The notes: generated from the sequence alone by a model not told the origin. A stretch of 64,000 nt of DNA from an uncultured Paracoccaceae bacterium (GCA_947494675.1 CANLVP010000001.1:620001-684000); one strand, 5' to 3'; shown: positions 7,444 to 15,887, counted from the first letter of the stretch. Made by a program: numbers and translations.

Positions 7444-8049
7444 ATGCGCGGTGCGCGCTTATTGCAGATTTTGCTGTTGTTGCAGAACCGGGGGCGGATG
7501 ACCTCTGCGGTTTTGGCCGAGGAACTGGAGGTGTCGCAGCGCACGGTGCTGCGTGATCTGGATGCGATGACAGAGGCCGGACTGCCGGTGATCGCCCATC
7601 AGGGCACGGGCGGCGGGATTGAACTGGGGTTTGATTATCGCAGCCAGATGACGGCGCTGACCACCGAGGAGGCCGAGGCGCTGGCGCTGATCCTGAACGC
7701 CGATATTCCGGCGTTGGATGTGCTGGGGCTGAAGACGGCGGGCAAGCGGGCGGCGAGCAAGATTTTGGAAAGTCAGGCGGAAACGGTGCGGCAGGTCATG
7801 AGCGAGACCTCCGCAATGTTTGAGCTGAATGCGCCGGGTCTTGACCATGATGATCCGCGCCCTGCTGCACTGGCCCGCGCGGTGCGGGGGCGCAACAAGG
7901 TGACCTTGCGCGCGCGGGATGGCGACCGCGCAGAGGTGCACCCCACCGGATTACGGTTTGACGGGCAGAGTTGGGTTTTGGACTGCGAAGGGGGCGATGT
8001 GCCGCAAGCGGAATGGGGCGATATCGTGATTTCGGGGCTGATGTTTTGA
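7444..8049 (+). CDS. YafY/WYL-type helix-turn-helix transcriptional regulator
   Basis: A 201-residue regulator. The N-terminal winged helix reads MRGARLLQILLLLQNRGRMTS-AVLAEELEVSQRTVLRDLDAM, the HTH_11/DeoR-type domain found in YafY proteins. The C-terminal half has remains of a WYL effector-sensing region (VTLRARDGDRAEVHP, GQSWVLDCEG) but is shorter than in many YafY proteins. ATG 7444 is chosen because the longer frame from 7384 would translate through the operator. It probably controls the divergent SRPBCC gene. Confidence 0.85.
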   Translation: MRGARLLQILLLLQNRGRMTSAVLAEELEVSQRTVLRDLDAMTEAGLPVIAHQGTGGGIELGFDYRSQMTALTTEEAEALALILNADIPALDVLGLKTAGKRAASKILESQAETVRQVMSETSAMFELNAPGLDHDDPRPAALARAVRGRNKVTLRARDGDRAEVHPTGLRFDGQSWVLDCEGGDVPQAEWGDIVISGLMF

Positions 8050-8056
8050 GAGCAGC

Positions 8057-8078
8057 GCCGGGGTAAAACCCGGCCTAC
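8057..8078 (-). repeat. GTAGG-palindrome repeat, GC-rich variant 1
   Basis: GCCGGG-GTAAAA-CCCGGC followed by CTAC. On the minus strand it reads GTAGGCCGGG..., the same architecture (GTAGG plus hairpin) as the elements at 2462 and 6367 but with a different stem. Confidence 0.65.
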
Positions 8079-8117
8079 CCTTAGTGGGTGAGGGCCGGGA
8101 TATGCGTCGCGCGGGAT

Positions 8118-8139
8118 GCCGGTCTGAAGCCCGGCCTAC
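8118..8139 (-). repeat. GTAGG-palindrome repeat, GC-rich variant 2
   Basis: GCCGG-TCTGAAGC-CCGGC followed by CTAC. It shares CCCGGCCTAC with the copy at 8057. The minus-strand TAG at 8136-8138 is the stop codon of rhlE, so a repeat again provides a gene's stop. Confidence 0.7.
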
Positions 8140-9452
8140 GCGGCTTGGCCGCCGCCACCACCGCGCCGACGGCGACGACGTTGGCCGCCACCGGGTTTGG
8201 CGTTGGTATGGCCGGGCTTGTTCTGCTGCTTGGGCTTGCCGCCACCACCGCCGCCGGGGCCACCGCGTCCACGGCCACGACCACCGCCGCCGCCATTGGG
8301 GCGCTTTTTCTGACCGGGTTGGATTTCCCACGGACGGCCAGAGGCGACGGGAATTGTATCCTTCATCGCTTTTTCGATGTCCTGCAGTTCGATCATTTCA
8401 TCGGGGGCCACAAGCGCCACGGCTTTGCCGTCAGCACCGGCGCGGGCGGTGCGGCCAATGCGGTGGACGTAGTTTTCGGCCACATTCGGCAGGTCGTAGT
8501 TATAGACAAAGGCCACGCCGGGGATGTCGAGGCCACGGGCGGCCACATCTGTTGCCACCAGCACGCGGACTTGGCCGGTTTTGAATGACGCGAGCGCGCG
8601 TTCACGCTGGCCCTGGCTTTTGTTGCCGTGGATTGAGGCGGCGGCAAAGCCCTTTTTCTCAAGCTGTTTATAGATTTTCTCGCAGCCGTGTTTGGTGCGG
8701 CCAAAGACAATTGCAATCTCGTCGCGGTGCGCGTCGAGCAATTCCACCAGCAGGTCGAATTTCGCGGCCTGGGCCACGAAGTGCACCGATTGTTCGATCT
8801 TTTTGACCGCCATGCCCGGTGGGTTCACCTGCACGCGCACGGGGTTTTTCAGATAGGTGTCGGCCAATTCGTTCATCAGCTTCGGCATGGTGGCCGAGAA
8901 CATCATGGTCTGGCGATCCGCAGCCAATAGCGGCGCGATCTGGCGCAGGGCATGGATAAAGCCCATGTCGAGCATCTGGTCGGCCTCATCCAGCACCAGA
9001 TAGATGGTTTCGTTCAGGCGCAGCGCCTTGCGGTCCAGCAGGTCGATCAGACGGCCCGGGGTCGCAACCAAAAGGTCAACGCCGCCCTGAAGCCGCTTGG
9101 TCTGCGCAACGATGCCTGCACCGCCGACGACCAAGGCTACTTTCAGGTGGCTGCCCTTGGTATAGGCGGTCAGGTTATCGGCGATCTGTTTGGCCAGCTC
9201 GCGCGTGGGCGCAAGGATCAGGCCGCGTGCGGTTTTCGGGGCAGGCTTGGTGCCTGCCTTGATCAGCGCATCAATCATCGGCAGGCCAAAGGCGGCGGTT
9301 TTGCCGGTGCCTGTCTGGGCAAGGCCCATGACGTCGCGGCCCTGCATCGCATGCGGGATGGCCTGTTTCTGAATAGGTGTCGGGTCGGTAATGCCTTGTT
9401 CGGCGAGCTTCGCCACAAGACGGGGCGCGAGGCCCAGCATATCAAAGTCCAT
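8136..9452 (-). CDS. rhlE: DEAD-box ATP-dependent RNA helicase, RhlE type
   Basis: A 438-residue RNA helicase involved in ribosome assembly and RNA turnover. Motifs in order: Q motif PTPIQKQAIP, Walker A AQTGTGKT, PTRELA, TPGRLID, VLDEADQMLDMGF, SATMP, then in the second RecA domain VATDVAARGLDIPGV and HRIGRTARAG. The last ~65 residues are a Gly/Arg-rich tail ending RRRRRRGGGGGQAA, an RNA-binding extension common in alphaproteobacterial RhlE. It is monocistronic. Confidence 0.95.
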   Translation of the reverse strand: MDFDMLGLAPRLVAKLAEQGITDPTPIQKQAIPHAMQGRDVMGLAQTGTGKTAAFGLPMIDALIKAGTKPAPKTARGLILAPTRELAKQIADNLTAYTKGSHLKVALVVGGAGIVAQTKRLQGGVDLLVATPGRLIDLLDRKALRLNETIYLVLDEADQMLDMGFIHALRQIAPLLAADRQTMMFSATMPKLMNELADTYLKNPVRVQVNPPGMAVKKIEQSVHFVAQAAKFDLLVELLDAHRDEIAIVFGRTKHGCEKIYKQLEKKGFAAASIHGNKSQGQRERALASFKTGQVRVLVATDVAARGLDIPGVAFVYNYDLPNVAENYVHRIGRTARAGADGKAVALVAPDEMIELQDIEKAMKDTIPVASGRPWEIQPGQKKRPNGGGGGRGRGRGGPGGGGGGKPKQQNKPGHTNAKPGGGQRRRRRRGGGGGQAA

Positions 9453-9755
9453 ATCGTTCTTTCCGGCGGGCAGCGCCCGCGCAAATGGGTTCTGGGGCGC
9501 AGATGCGCCCGTTGCAGTGGTGACGCCATCATGGCGTCGGACCCCCTGCGTGAATTTGGGAACCAGTCATCGGGGCGCTTGGCGAATTTGATCGCACTGC
9601 TCACGCGGCAGGGCGCATCCCGGTTAGGGCAGCACATGGGCCTTTGTGGCGCTTGTGTCAAGATGGTGAAAAAAGCGCAGATGGCATGTCGCATCCGCTT
9701 TCCCTGCGCGGCCACCCCACATATAGTGGCAAAAAATCCGGTAAGGGGCAAAGCA
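9453..9755. other. Gene-free interval between rhlE and mipZ
   Basis: These 303 bp separate divergent rhlE and mipZ and must hold both promoters. I see two small inverted repeats: GGGCGC-AGAT-GCGCCC at 9495-9510 and a perfect GACGCCAT-C-ATGGCGTC at 9522-9538. No confident promoter hexamers or gene are recognisable; a long plus-strand frame running through here is an upstream extension of mipZ that lies antisense to rhlE. Confidence 0.5.
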
Positions 9756-10565
9756 GTGGCGCATATTATCGTCGTGGGCAACGAAAAGGGCGGCGCGGGC
9801 AAATCGACCGTGGCGATGCATGTGGCGACCGCCTTGGCGCGGATGGGTCACAAGGTCGGCACGCTGGATCTGGACCTGCGGCAAAAGACGATGGGGCGCT
9901 ATGTCACCAATCGGCGCGCGTTTTGCCAAAAGGAAGGGCTGGACCTGCCGACGCCCGGTTATGTGGACCTGCCGGAGATCGACAAGGACAGCCTTGAGCC
10001 TGGCGTGAACGTTTATGACCATCGGTTGAGCATGGCGGTGGCGGGGCTGGAGCCGGATTGCGACTTTATCCTGATCGATTGCCCCGGCAGCCATACCCGG
10101 CTGAGCCAGGTGGCGCATTCGCTGGCCGATACGCTGATCACGCCGCTGAACGATAGCTTTATTGATTTCGACCTGCTGGCCCATGTGGACACGGAAGGCG
10201 AGAATATCACCGGGCCGAGTGTTTATTCCGAGATGGTCTGGAACGCGCGGCAATTGCGGGCGCAGGCGGGGCTGACACCGATTGACTGGATCGTTGTGCG
10301 CAACCGGATGGGTGCGCAGCAGATGGTGAACAAGGAAAAAATGGCTCGTGTGATCGCCAAGCTTGCCAAGCGGATCGGGTTCCGCACGGCGCCGGGTTTC
10401 AACGAGCGGGTGATCTTTCGCGAGCTGTTCCCGCGCGGTCTGACGCTGCTTGATCTGCGCGACATCGGGGTCAAGGGGCTGAATATCTCAAACGTGGCGG
10501 CGCGTAATGAGCTGCGCGAGCTTATCCGGGAATTGAATCTGCCGGGCGTAACGGTCGATTTCTAG
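9756..10565 (+). CDS. mipZ: Division-plane positioning ATPase MipZ
   Basis: A 269-residue ParA/MinD-family P-loop ATPase that forms polar gradients and inhibits FtsZ assembly to place the division site in alphaproteobacteria. The deviant Walker A motif is GNEKGGAGKSTVAMHVATAL near residue 8, followed by LDLDLRQKTMGRYVTNR, which is characteristic of MipZ, then DFILIDCPGS as Walker B. GTG 9756 is chosen since it places the Walker box at the N terminus as in known MipZ. Its 3' end overlaps the convergent gene by 44 bp. Confidence 0.92.
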   Translation: MAHIIVVGNEKGGAGKSTVAMHVATALARMGHKVGTLDLDLRQKTMGRYVTNRRAFCQKEGLDLPTPGYVDLPEIDKDSLEPGVNVYDHRLSMAVAGLEPDCDFILIDCPGSHTRLSQVAHSLADTLITPLNDSFIDFDLLAHVDTEGENITGPSVYSEMVWNARQLRAQAGLTPIDWIVVRNRMGAQQMVNKEKMARVIAKLAKRIGFRTAPGFNERVIFRELFPRGLTLLDLRDIGVKGLNISNVAARNELRELIRELNLPGVTVDF

Positions 10566-11790
10566 ACCGTTGCGGCGCGGGGGCTGCCCCGCGATTGGCG
10601 GCAATCATACAGGCCAGCCCAAGGGCGACGGCGCCCGGGCCCGCTGGCATGCCCCCTGCCCCGCCCGCGCCCAGGCGGACGAGAAAATAGAGCATCAGGC
10701 CAGTGATGGCCAAATCCTCCCACCCGCCGAAGCGCAGGTAACGCCAGCCGGATTTGATCACGGTCCAGCTGACAATCAGCATGACGGCCAGCACCACGAG
10801 GCCGAGGAAAATACCCCCAGACACGGTCGCAAAGAGCAGGAAGTTGTGGATGTTGTGGCCATCGATGCTGAGGTAGCCGTGGCCGAAACCAAGGCTCGCG
10901 TCGATCAGGTCGATACTGCCAAGGTATTGCGACACGCGGGCGGCGCGGCTGCTTTCGTCGCTGGCGACGTTAACTGCGAGATAGGCCAAAAGATCGCCTG
11001 ACAGCATCACCAGCAACACTGCAAAGCCACCTATCACGAGGATAGAGCCAATTTTTGACCGCGCGTGTCTGATCCAGACAATCGCGGCGAGCACGCAGAT
11101 CAGCGCGGTGGGCAACACGCTGGAAGTCGAAAAGAGTACGAAGATCGTCACAAAGGCGGTGGCGCAGACGACCTTGGGACCGCGACCCTGATCCCAACAG
11201 GCAAGGCCCAGCACAAAGAACACAAAGAACGCCCCCGACAGCCCGTTCACGGTGCTGGCCACATAGGTGACATCGCCCGACGGCACATAGGCGTTGAAGG
11301 TCGGGCGCAGCACCTGAAACACAAAGACCGACCGGTTGAGCGTTTGCAGATAGTCCAGCGCGCCACTCAAGAGGTCTTGTCCCGCGAGGCGTGCGGAGAG
11401 CCAGAAGAAGAACCAAAAGACCGGATAGGCGATCACGATGGCCCTTGCGATGGTGGCCTGCGAGACGTCACGCAGGTTCGTCAGGGCAAGGGCGGCGGTG
11501 GTGGCCACGACGGTCATGATCAGACGCGAGATACCTTCCCCGCCGTGAAAGGCGAAGGCCGCGAAAAGGCCAAAGAAGCTAAGATACAGGAGCGCAAAGA
11601 CGGGCGGCATGCGCAGATGCGGCAGCGCGTAGAACGGCATTGTGGCGATCACAAAAAGCGAGGCGAGGTTCGACACCTCGAGCCGCGTGCCGCCAAGTTG
11701 TAGCAGCGGGATCCACGATAACCCGACGCAGGCCAGCTGGACGCTTAACACGATGGTCGAAATTCTGGTCACGCGCGGGGGCCCTGCCAT
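10522..11790 (-). CDS. O-antigen-ligase/polymerase-like integral membrane protein
   Basis: A 422-residue multi-spanning inner-membrane protein with about ten hydrophobic segments and a large loop near residues 300-335 containing the short GYLSIDGHNIHNFLL motif. A His-containing periplasmic loop (typically H.H/HN) is the hallmark of the Wzy/WaaL/O-antigen-ligase family, which joins surface polysaccharides or ligates them to lipid. No glycan genes surround it, so its substrate is unclear. Its last 44 bp overlap mipZ tail-to-tail. Confidence 0.75.
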   Translation of the reverse strand: MAGPPRVTRISTIVLSVQLACVGLSWIPLLQLGGTRLEVSNLASLFVIATMPFYALPHLRMPPVFALLYLSFFGLFAAFAFHGGEGISRLIMTVVATTAALALTNLRDVSQATIARAIVIAYPVFWFFFWLSARLAGQDLLSGALDYLQTLNRSVFVFQVLRPTFNAYVPSGDVTYVASTVNGLSGAFFVFFVLGLACWDQGRGPKVVCATAFVTIFVLFSTSSVLPTALICVLAAIVWIRHARSKIGSILVIGGFAVLLVMLSGDLLAYLAVNVASDESSRAARVSQYLGSIDLIDASLGFGHGYLSIDGHNIHNFLLFATVSGGIFLGLVVLAVMLIVSWTVIKSGWRYLRFGGWEDLAITGLMLYFLVRLGAGGAGGMPAGPGAVALGLACMIAANRGAAPAPQRSRNRPLRPADSIPG

Positions 11791-12163
11791 TGGCGAAGAT
11801 GTTGTGGATAACTTACTGCGCGCGGGTCAAGTTCACAATCAGTCTTGGGGCGCAAGGACTGGACTGATACATTAACAAAACTGGACTGATCCTTTTGATC
11901 AAACGCTCAAAAATGCGCCAACACGTTGAAAAGGCTGTCGAATTACATCTGGCACGGCAAATCAATGCAAGGCCTTACATCGTATGGACAAAAAAGACTT
12001 GAGAATTGGTCTTTTGCAGTCCGTCAATGGCTTGAAAGGCGTTCCCCGATGGCGTCAGATGTGCCGTGCGAGGCCGTTGCTGTGCTGAAACGCCAGCTAA
12101 AAGTGCGCAAGACACTCAAGAGGCGGCCGCCAAAGACTTGAAGTTTTCAACTAGGAGAAAAAC
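11791..12163. other. Gene-free tauA upstream region
   Basis: This 373-bp divergent region upstream of tauA contains two TauR-like direct repeats (annotated separately) and an AT-rich stretch at 11867-11930. A 71-codon plus-strand frame at 11926-12141 runs into the tauA ribosome binding site and has no protein-like features, so I do not call it a gene. Confidence 0.5.
11859..11890 (+). promoter_or_regulatory. TauR-like direct repeats
   Basis: CTGGACTGAT occurs at 11859-11868 and again at 11881-11890, the starts 22 bp apart. The MocR-type regulator TauR of Rhodobacter is known to bind direct repeats of CTGGACYTAA upstream of tauABC; seven leading bases match. The tauR gene itself is not in the window. 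Confidence 0.65.
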
Positions 12164-13168
12164 ATGAAAAAGAACCTTATCAAGGGCCTGCTGGCCGGTA
12201 CGGCAATGGCATTCAGCGCGAACGCTGTTGCCGCTGACGGCCACGGCGAAATCACAGTGGGCTACTTCCTTGAGTGGCCAATGCCGTTCCAGTTCGCCAA
12301 GGTCAAAGGCACCTATGACGAAGCGCTGGGCGTGACAGTCAACTGGGTCAGCTTTGACACCGGCACGGCGATGTCCGCAGCGATGGCATCTGGCGACGTC
12401 CAGATTTCTGTCAGCCAGGGTATCCCACCCTTCGTGGTTGCCGCATCCGCAGGTCAGGACCTTCAGGTACTGGACGTGGCTGTGTCTTATGCTGACAACG
12501 ACAACTGCGTTGTGTCGTCTGGCCTTGAGATTGACGCCTCTTCCGCCGCTGAACTGGCGGGCAAGAAGGTTGCAGTGCCACTGGGCACGGCTGCGCACTA
12601 CGGCTTCCTCAAGCAGATGGAGCACTTTGGTGTTGACGTCGCAAGCCTTGAAGTTGTGGACATGGCACCTGCTGACGGCGCTGCCGCCATCGCGCAGGGT
12701 CAAGTCGACATGGCCTGTGGCTGGGGTGGCGCGCTGCGCCGTATGCTCGAGCACGGCAACGTCCTGCTGACTGGCGCTGAAAAGACTGAGTTGGGCATTC
12801 TGGTGTTTGACGCAACAACCGCACCATCCGGTTTTGTTGCCGAGAACGGCGATCTGGTTGCCAAGTTCCTTGAAGTCACCGCCGACGCCAACGCAATGTG
12901 GGCAGCTGGTGAGATGGGCGACGAGATGCTTGAAGTCATCGCTCAGGACGCTGGTATGGACGCAGACGCGACAGCCGAAACGCTGGCGGGCTTTGTCTTC
13001 CCAACCATCGAAGAGCAACTGTCTGACGCATGGCTGGGCGGCAACGCTGCAACCTTCATGAAGGGTGTAGCCGAGGTGTTCGTGGCAAGCGGGTCGATCC
13101 CCGGCGCGCTGGACAGCTATGAAGGCAACGTGAACGCAGGTCCTTTGACCGCAGCGGGCGCGATGTAA
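12164..13168 (+). CDS. tauA: Taurine ABC transporter substrate-binding protein
   Basis: A 334-residue periplasmic binding protein with a Sec signal peptide (MKKNLIKGLLAGTAMAFSANAVAA). The mature part shows the TauA/SsuA-like pattern EITVGYFLEWPMPFQFAK, TGTAMSAAMASGDVQIS and DNDNCVVSSG. Taurine as ligand is inferred from full-length resemblance to roseobacter TauA and from TauR-like boxes upstream. AGGAGA precedes the ATG. A hairpin separates it from tauB, fitting higher expression of the binding protein. Confidence 0.88.
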   Translation: MKKNLIKGLLAGTAMAFSANAVAADGHGEITVGYFLEWPMPFQFAKVKGTYDEALGVTVNWVSFDTGTAMSAAMASGDVQISVSQGIPPFVVAASAGQDLQVLDVAVSYADNDNCVVSSGLEIDASSAAELAGKKVAVPLGTAAHYGFLKQMEHFGVDVASLEVVDMAPADGAAAIAQGQVDMACGWGGALRRMLEHGNVLLTGAEKTELGILVFDATTAPSGFVAENGDLVAKFLEVTADANAMWAAGEMGDEMLEVIAQDAGMDADATAETLAGFVFPTIEEQLSDAWLGGNAATFMKGVAEVFVASGSIPGALDSYEGNVNAGPLTAAGAM

Positions 13169-13180
13169 TCTAACATCTTG

Positions 13181-13206
13181 TGGGGCGCGGAGCATTTCGC
13201 GCCCCA
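13181..13206 (+). terminator. tauA-tauB intercistronic hairpin
   Basis: TGGGGCGCG paired with CGCGCCCCA forms a perfect 9-bp stem with an 8-nt loop directly after tauA, without a T-run. Such hairpins commonly stabilise the binding-protein mRNA or attenuate transport genes downstream. Confidence 0.7.
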
Positions 13207-13269
13207 TAATCTCAGGAACTGTGGTAAGTCTTTGTGAAAAAGGCTTTCTTGAATTTCTGAGGGGACCAG

Positions 13270-14079
13270 ATGTCAGGGTTATCAATCAACAAATTATCGA
13301 TGCGGTTTGACTTGCCAAACGGGTCATCGGTGCAGGCACTCAAGGATGTGTCGCTGGACCTGAAGGCGGGCGAGCTGTTGTCGGTCTTGGGGCCATCGGG
13401 CTGCGGCAAGACCACCCTTTTGAACATTGTCGCGGGCTTCCTGGCCCCGACAGAAGGTGCGATTGAGCTGAACGGTCACCGGGTGACCGGACCGGACGCG
13501 GAACGCGGCATGGTGTTCCAGCAAGGGGCGCTGTTCGAGTGGATGAGCGTGCGCGAAAACGTGAGCTTTGGTCCCCGCATGAAGGGTCAGAAGGCCACGC
13601 AGTATGGGGCCGAGGTTGATCACCTGCTGGATATCGTGGGCTTGCAGGACTTTAAGGAAAAGGCGGTCTATGAGCTGTCGGGCGGGATGCAGCAGCGGGT
13701 CGCGCTGGCGCGTTGTCTGGCCAATGATCCCGACGTGATCCTGATGGACGAACCACTTGGTGCGCTGGACGCGCTGACCCGCGAAAAGATGCAGGGGCTG
13801 GTGCTGAAGCTGTGGAAAGAGACGGGCAAGACGATCATTCTGATCACCCACTCGGTCGAAGAGGCCTTGTTGCTGGGCGAACGTCTGATCGTGATGGCCC
13901 CGCGTCCCGGCCGCATTCACAAGGAATACAACCTGCCGTTCGCCGATATGGGCGTGGGTCAGGACCTGCGTGAGGTCAAGAAGGACCCCAAGTTCGGTGA
14001 GGTCCGCGAAGAGATCCTTGGCATGATCTGGGACATGGAAGAAGAGATTATGGGCCGTGAAGAGGGAGCAGGATCATGA
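13270..14079 (+). CDS. tauB: Taurine ABC transporter ATP-binding protein
   Basis: A 269-residue ABC ATPase: Walker A GPSGCGKTT near residue 43, Q-loop MVFQQGALFEWM, signature LSGGMQQR, Walker B DPDVILMDEPLGALDALTR, and switch HSVEEA. It belongs to the nitrate/sulfonate/taurine (NitT/TauT) ATPase branch. It overlaps tauC by 4 bp. The C terminus has an acidic extension after EYNLPFADMG. Confidence 0.92.
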   Translation: MSGLSINKLSMRFDLPNGSSVQALKDVSLDLKAGELLSVLGPSGCGKTTLLNIVAGFLAPTEGAIELNGHRVTGPDAERGMVFQQGALFEWMSVRENVSFGPRMKGQKATQYGAEVDHLLDIVGLQDFKEKAVYELSGGMQQRVALARCLANDPDVILMDEPLGALDALTREKMQGLVLKLWKETGKTIILITHSVEEALLLGERLIVMAPRPGRIHKEYNLPFADMGVGQDLREVKKDPKFGEVREEILGMIWDMEEEIMGREEGAGS

Positions 14080-15407
14080 GAATTATCAGCGACCTTTGGG
14101 GTGAACTTTGGGAAGTTCTCAAAATCCTTGCAGCGGTGTTTCCTTATGTTGTGGGCTATGTGCTGGTCATTTTGGCCGCCATGTTCATCTGGACATATAT
14201 CAAGCGGATGCTGACGCCCAAGAGCGACTATAGCAGCCTGAAGACGGTGACATTTGGCGATGAGAGTGCGGTGACGTCGAACACTGTCGCGTCCGTCGTG
14301 TCGATCGTGCTGATCTTTGTCATGTGGGGCTCTTTCACCGGGTCCAAGCTGTTGCCGGGGTTCCTGCATATGCCGGGGGCGTTCACCGGCGAGGCCAGCT
14401 TTACCTACACCGCCACTGCGGGTGATCAGTCCGACGACGCAACGGTGTCGGTGGTGGTTTACACCATTGGCGAAGACGTCGAAGCGCCCGAAGTGGCACC
14501 CGGCGACGGCTTTGCCAAGGACGACAGTATCGCCATTGGGGCCTACCGGAATGAGTTGTTCCGCGTGGACGAAAACGACGAGCTGGGCCGCGATGATGGG
14601 GCCGTGATTACGGCTGTGAACGGTCAGGCGATTGCCCCAGAGGGCGAAGTCGCGGTTGATTTCGGCACCGTGTCGATGTCTGCCAAGGGCACGCTCAACA
14701 TCACGCCCGCCAAGGGCATTCAGATGGAAGCGATCTGGTTGCCGTCGCCCGAGGCGGTCTGGGCGCGCGTCACAGAGATCGCAAGCGCGGGCTATCGCAA
14801 CTCAACCCTGGCAGAGCATCTGGGCTATTCGCTGTTCCGGGTGATCGTGGGCTTTATCCTTGGGGCGCTGGTCGGCATCCCCCTGGGCTATGCCATGGGG
14901 CTGAGCAATTGGTTCCGCGGCTGGTTTGACCCCATCGTGGAATTCATGCGCCCGGTGCCGCCCTTGGCGTTGATCCCGCTGGTCATCATCTGGGCGGGCA
15001 TTGGAGAGGTCGGTAAGATCATCCTGCTGTTCCTCGCCGCCTTGTGGATTATGGCGATTGCGGCGCGGTCGGGTGTGTCCGGCGTGCGGATTTCCAAGGT
15101 GCACGCCGCCTATTCGCTGGGCGCGTCGAAGTGGCAGATCATGCGTCACGTCATCATCCCCAACTCCTTGCCCGAGATTTTCACCGGTGCACGGGTCGCG
15201 ATGGGGGTTTGCTGGGGCACGGTTGTGGCCGCAGAACTGGTCGCCGCCGAGAAGGGCGCTGGCATGATGATCATGGTCGCATCCAAATTCCAGTCTACCG
15301 ATATCGTGCTGATGGGGATCATCCTGATCGGAATCATCGGGTTCAGCATTGATATGCTGATGCGCTGGGCGGAACGAATTCTGGTGCCTTGGAAAGGCAA
15401 GGGCTAA
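14076..15407 (+). CDS. tauC: Taurine ABC transporter permease with inserted extracytoplasmic domain
   Basis: A 443-residue permease, well above the usual ~260-280. Two N-terminal hydrophobic segments (about residues 19-41 and 71-92) flank a cytoplasmic stretch, then residues ~95-225 form a hydrophilic acidic region (SFTYTATAGDQSDDATVSV...), and the canonical NitT/TauT permease core follows from about residue 230, including the coupling motif AAYSLGASKWQIMRHVIIP. The extra part probably lies in the periplasm and might contact TauA. No taurine-degrading enzymes follow. Confidence 0.88.
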   Translation: MRIISDLWGELWEVLKILAAVFPYVVGYVLVILAAMFIWTYIKRMLTPKSDYSSLKTVTFGDESAVTSNTVASVVSIVLIFVMWGSFTGSKLLPGFLHMPGAFTGEASFTYTATAGDQSDDATVSVVVYTIGEDVEAPEVAPGDGFAKDDSIAIGAYRNELFRVDENDELGRDDGAVITAVNGQAIAPEGEVAVDFGTVSMSAKGTLNITPAKGIQMEAIWLPSPEAVWARVTEIASAGYRNSTLAEHLGYSLFRVIVGFILGALVGIPLGYAMGLSNWFRGWFDPIVEFMRPVPPLALIPLVIIWAGIGEVGKIILLFLAALWIMAIAARSGVSGVRISKVHAAYSLGASKWQIMRHVIIPNSLPEIFTGARVAMGVCWGTVVAAELVAAEKGAGMMIMVASKFQSTDIVLMGIILIGIIGFSIDMLMRWAERILVPWKGKG

Positions 15408-15434
15408 GGCCAGCCTTTCAATCCTGAGAAATGC

Positions 15435-15464
15435 AAACGGCGGGCCATCTGGTCCGCCGTTTTG
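15435..15464 (+). terminator. Terminator after tauABC
   Basis: AAACGGCGG and CCGCCGTTT form a 9-bp stem at 15435-15443 and 15454-15462, followed by a broken T-rich run (TTTTGCGTTT). It ends the tau operon. Confidence 0.75.
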
Positions 15465-15554
15465 CGTTTCGTCAGGTGCGACAAGTGATTCCCGGAATTG
15501 GCCTGTTCGCGTCGCCAAACTGGCCCAAACCGCGTGATCGGCGAAAAAATGTTG

Positions 15555-15572
15555 TGTCCTCAGATCATCACA
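15555..15572. promoter_or_regulatory. PpsR/CrtJ-like site, distal
   Basis: TGT-N12-ACA at 15555-15572, the known PpsR/CrtJ spacing for repression of photosynthesis genes under oxygen. The motif is short, so one match alone is weak evidence. Confidence 0.5.
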
Positions 15573-15610
15573 TTGATCCCTACACTTGGGGCAGATCGCC
15601 CGCGCAGGGT

Positions 15611-15625
15611 GCGACAGGCTGCCGC
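15611..15625. promoter_or_regulatory. PrrA/RegA-like binding site
   Basis: GCGAC-AGGCT-GCCGC matches the PrrA/RegA consensus GCGNC-N5-GNCGC exactly. PrrA/RegA activates puc under low oxygen in Rhodobacter. Confidence 0.6.
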
Positions 15626-15747
15626 ACCTAAGACATTGATTGATTTCGCATTTTGAAGCCCCTGTCGCGGCACCCCGTTCGGCAGCGTGGCGAAAAAGCC
15701 CATAAAACGCAGTGCCTTGCGCCTCGCGCCGCGTTTCGCAAAAGCAG

Positions 15748-15790
15748 TGTAAACTTGTATTTACGTTGACGTTGTAAGTTGTGCGTGACA
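15748..15790. promoter_or_regulatory. Paired PpsR/CrtJ-like sites proximal to pucB
   Basis: TGT-N12-ACG at 15748-15765 contains an inverted repeat GTAAA-N6-TTTAC, and a full TGT-N12-ACA follows at 15773-15790, 7 bp later. CrtJ/PpsR is known to bind cooperatively to two palindromes about 8 bp apart, so this arrangement is convincing. Confidence 0.65.
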
Positions 15791-15887
15791 ATCTGTCGCA
15801 CATAGGAAGCAACTCTGCTGTGTCGTCACTCAACGACGATTGAACGTGACCGGGCTTGCTTTCTCCAATGACGAAGGAGGACTGCAA

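Larger units (their letters stand above)
15465..15887 (+). promoter_or_regulatory. puc operon upstream regulatory region
   Basis: This 420-bp gene-free stretch precedes pucB and carries one PrrA/RegA-like site and three PpsR-like sites (listed separately), plus a bulged inverted repeat TGTGCG(TG)ACA-ATC-TGTCGCACA at 15780-15802. These are the redox and light inputs expected for antenna genes. A strong AAGGAGG lies 7 bp before the pucB ATG. Confidence 0.7.

Noticed and set aside
8952-9755. A 268-codon N-terminal extension of the mipZ frame on the plus strand
   Set aside because: It lies antisense to rhlE and has no protein-like features; MipZ proteins start right before the Walker motif, as with GTG 9756.
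11926-12141. A 71-codon plus-strand frame upstream of tauA
   Set aside because: No recognisable domain, runs to the tauA ribosome site, and its length is expected by chance in this region.
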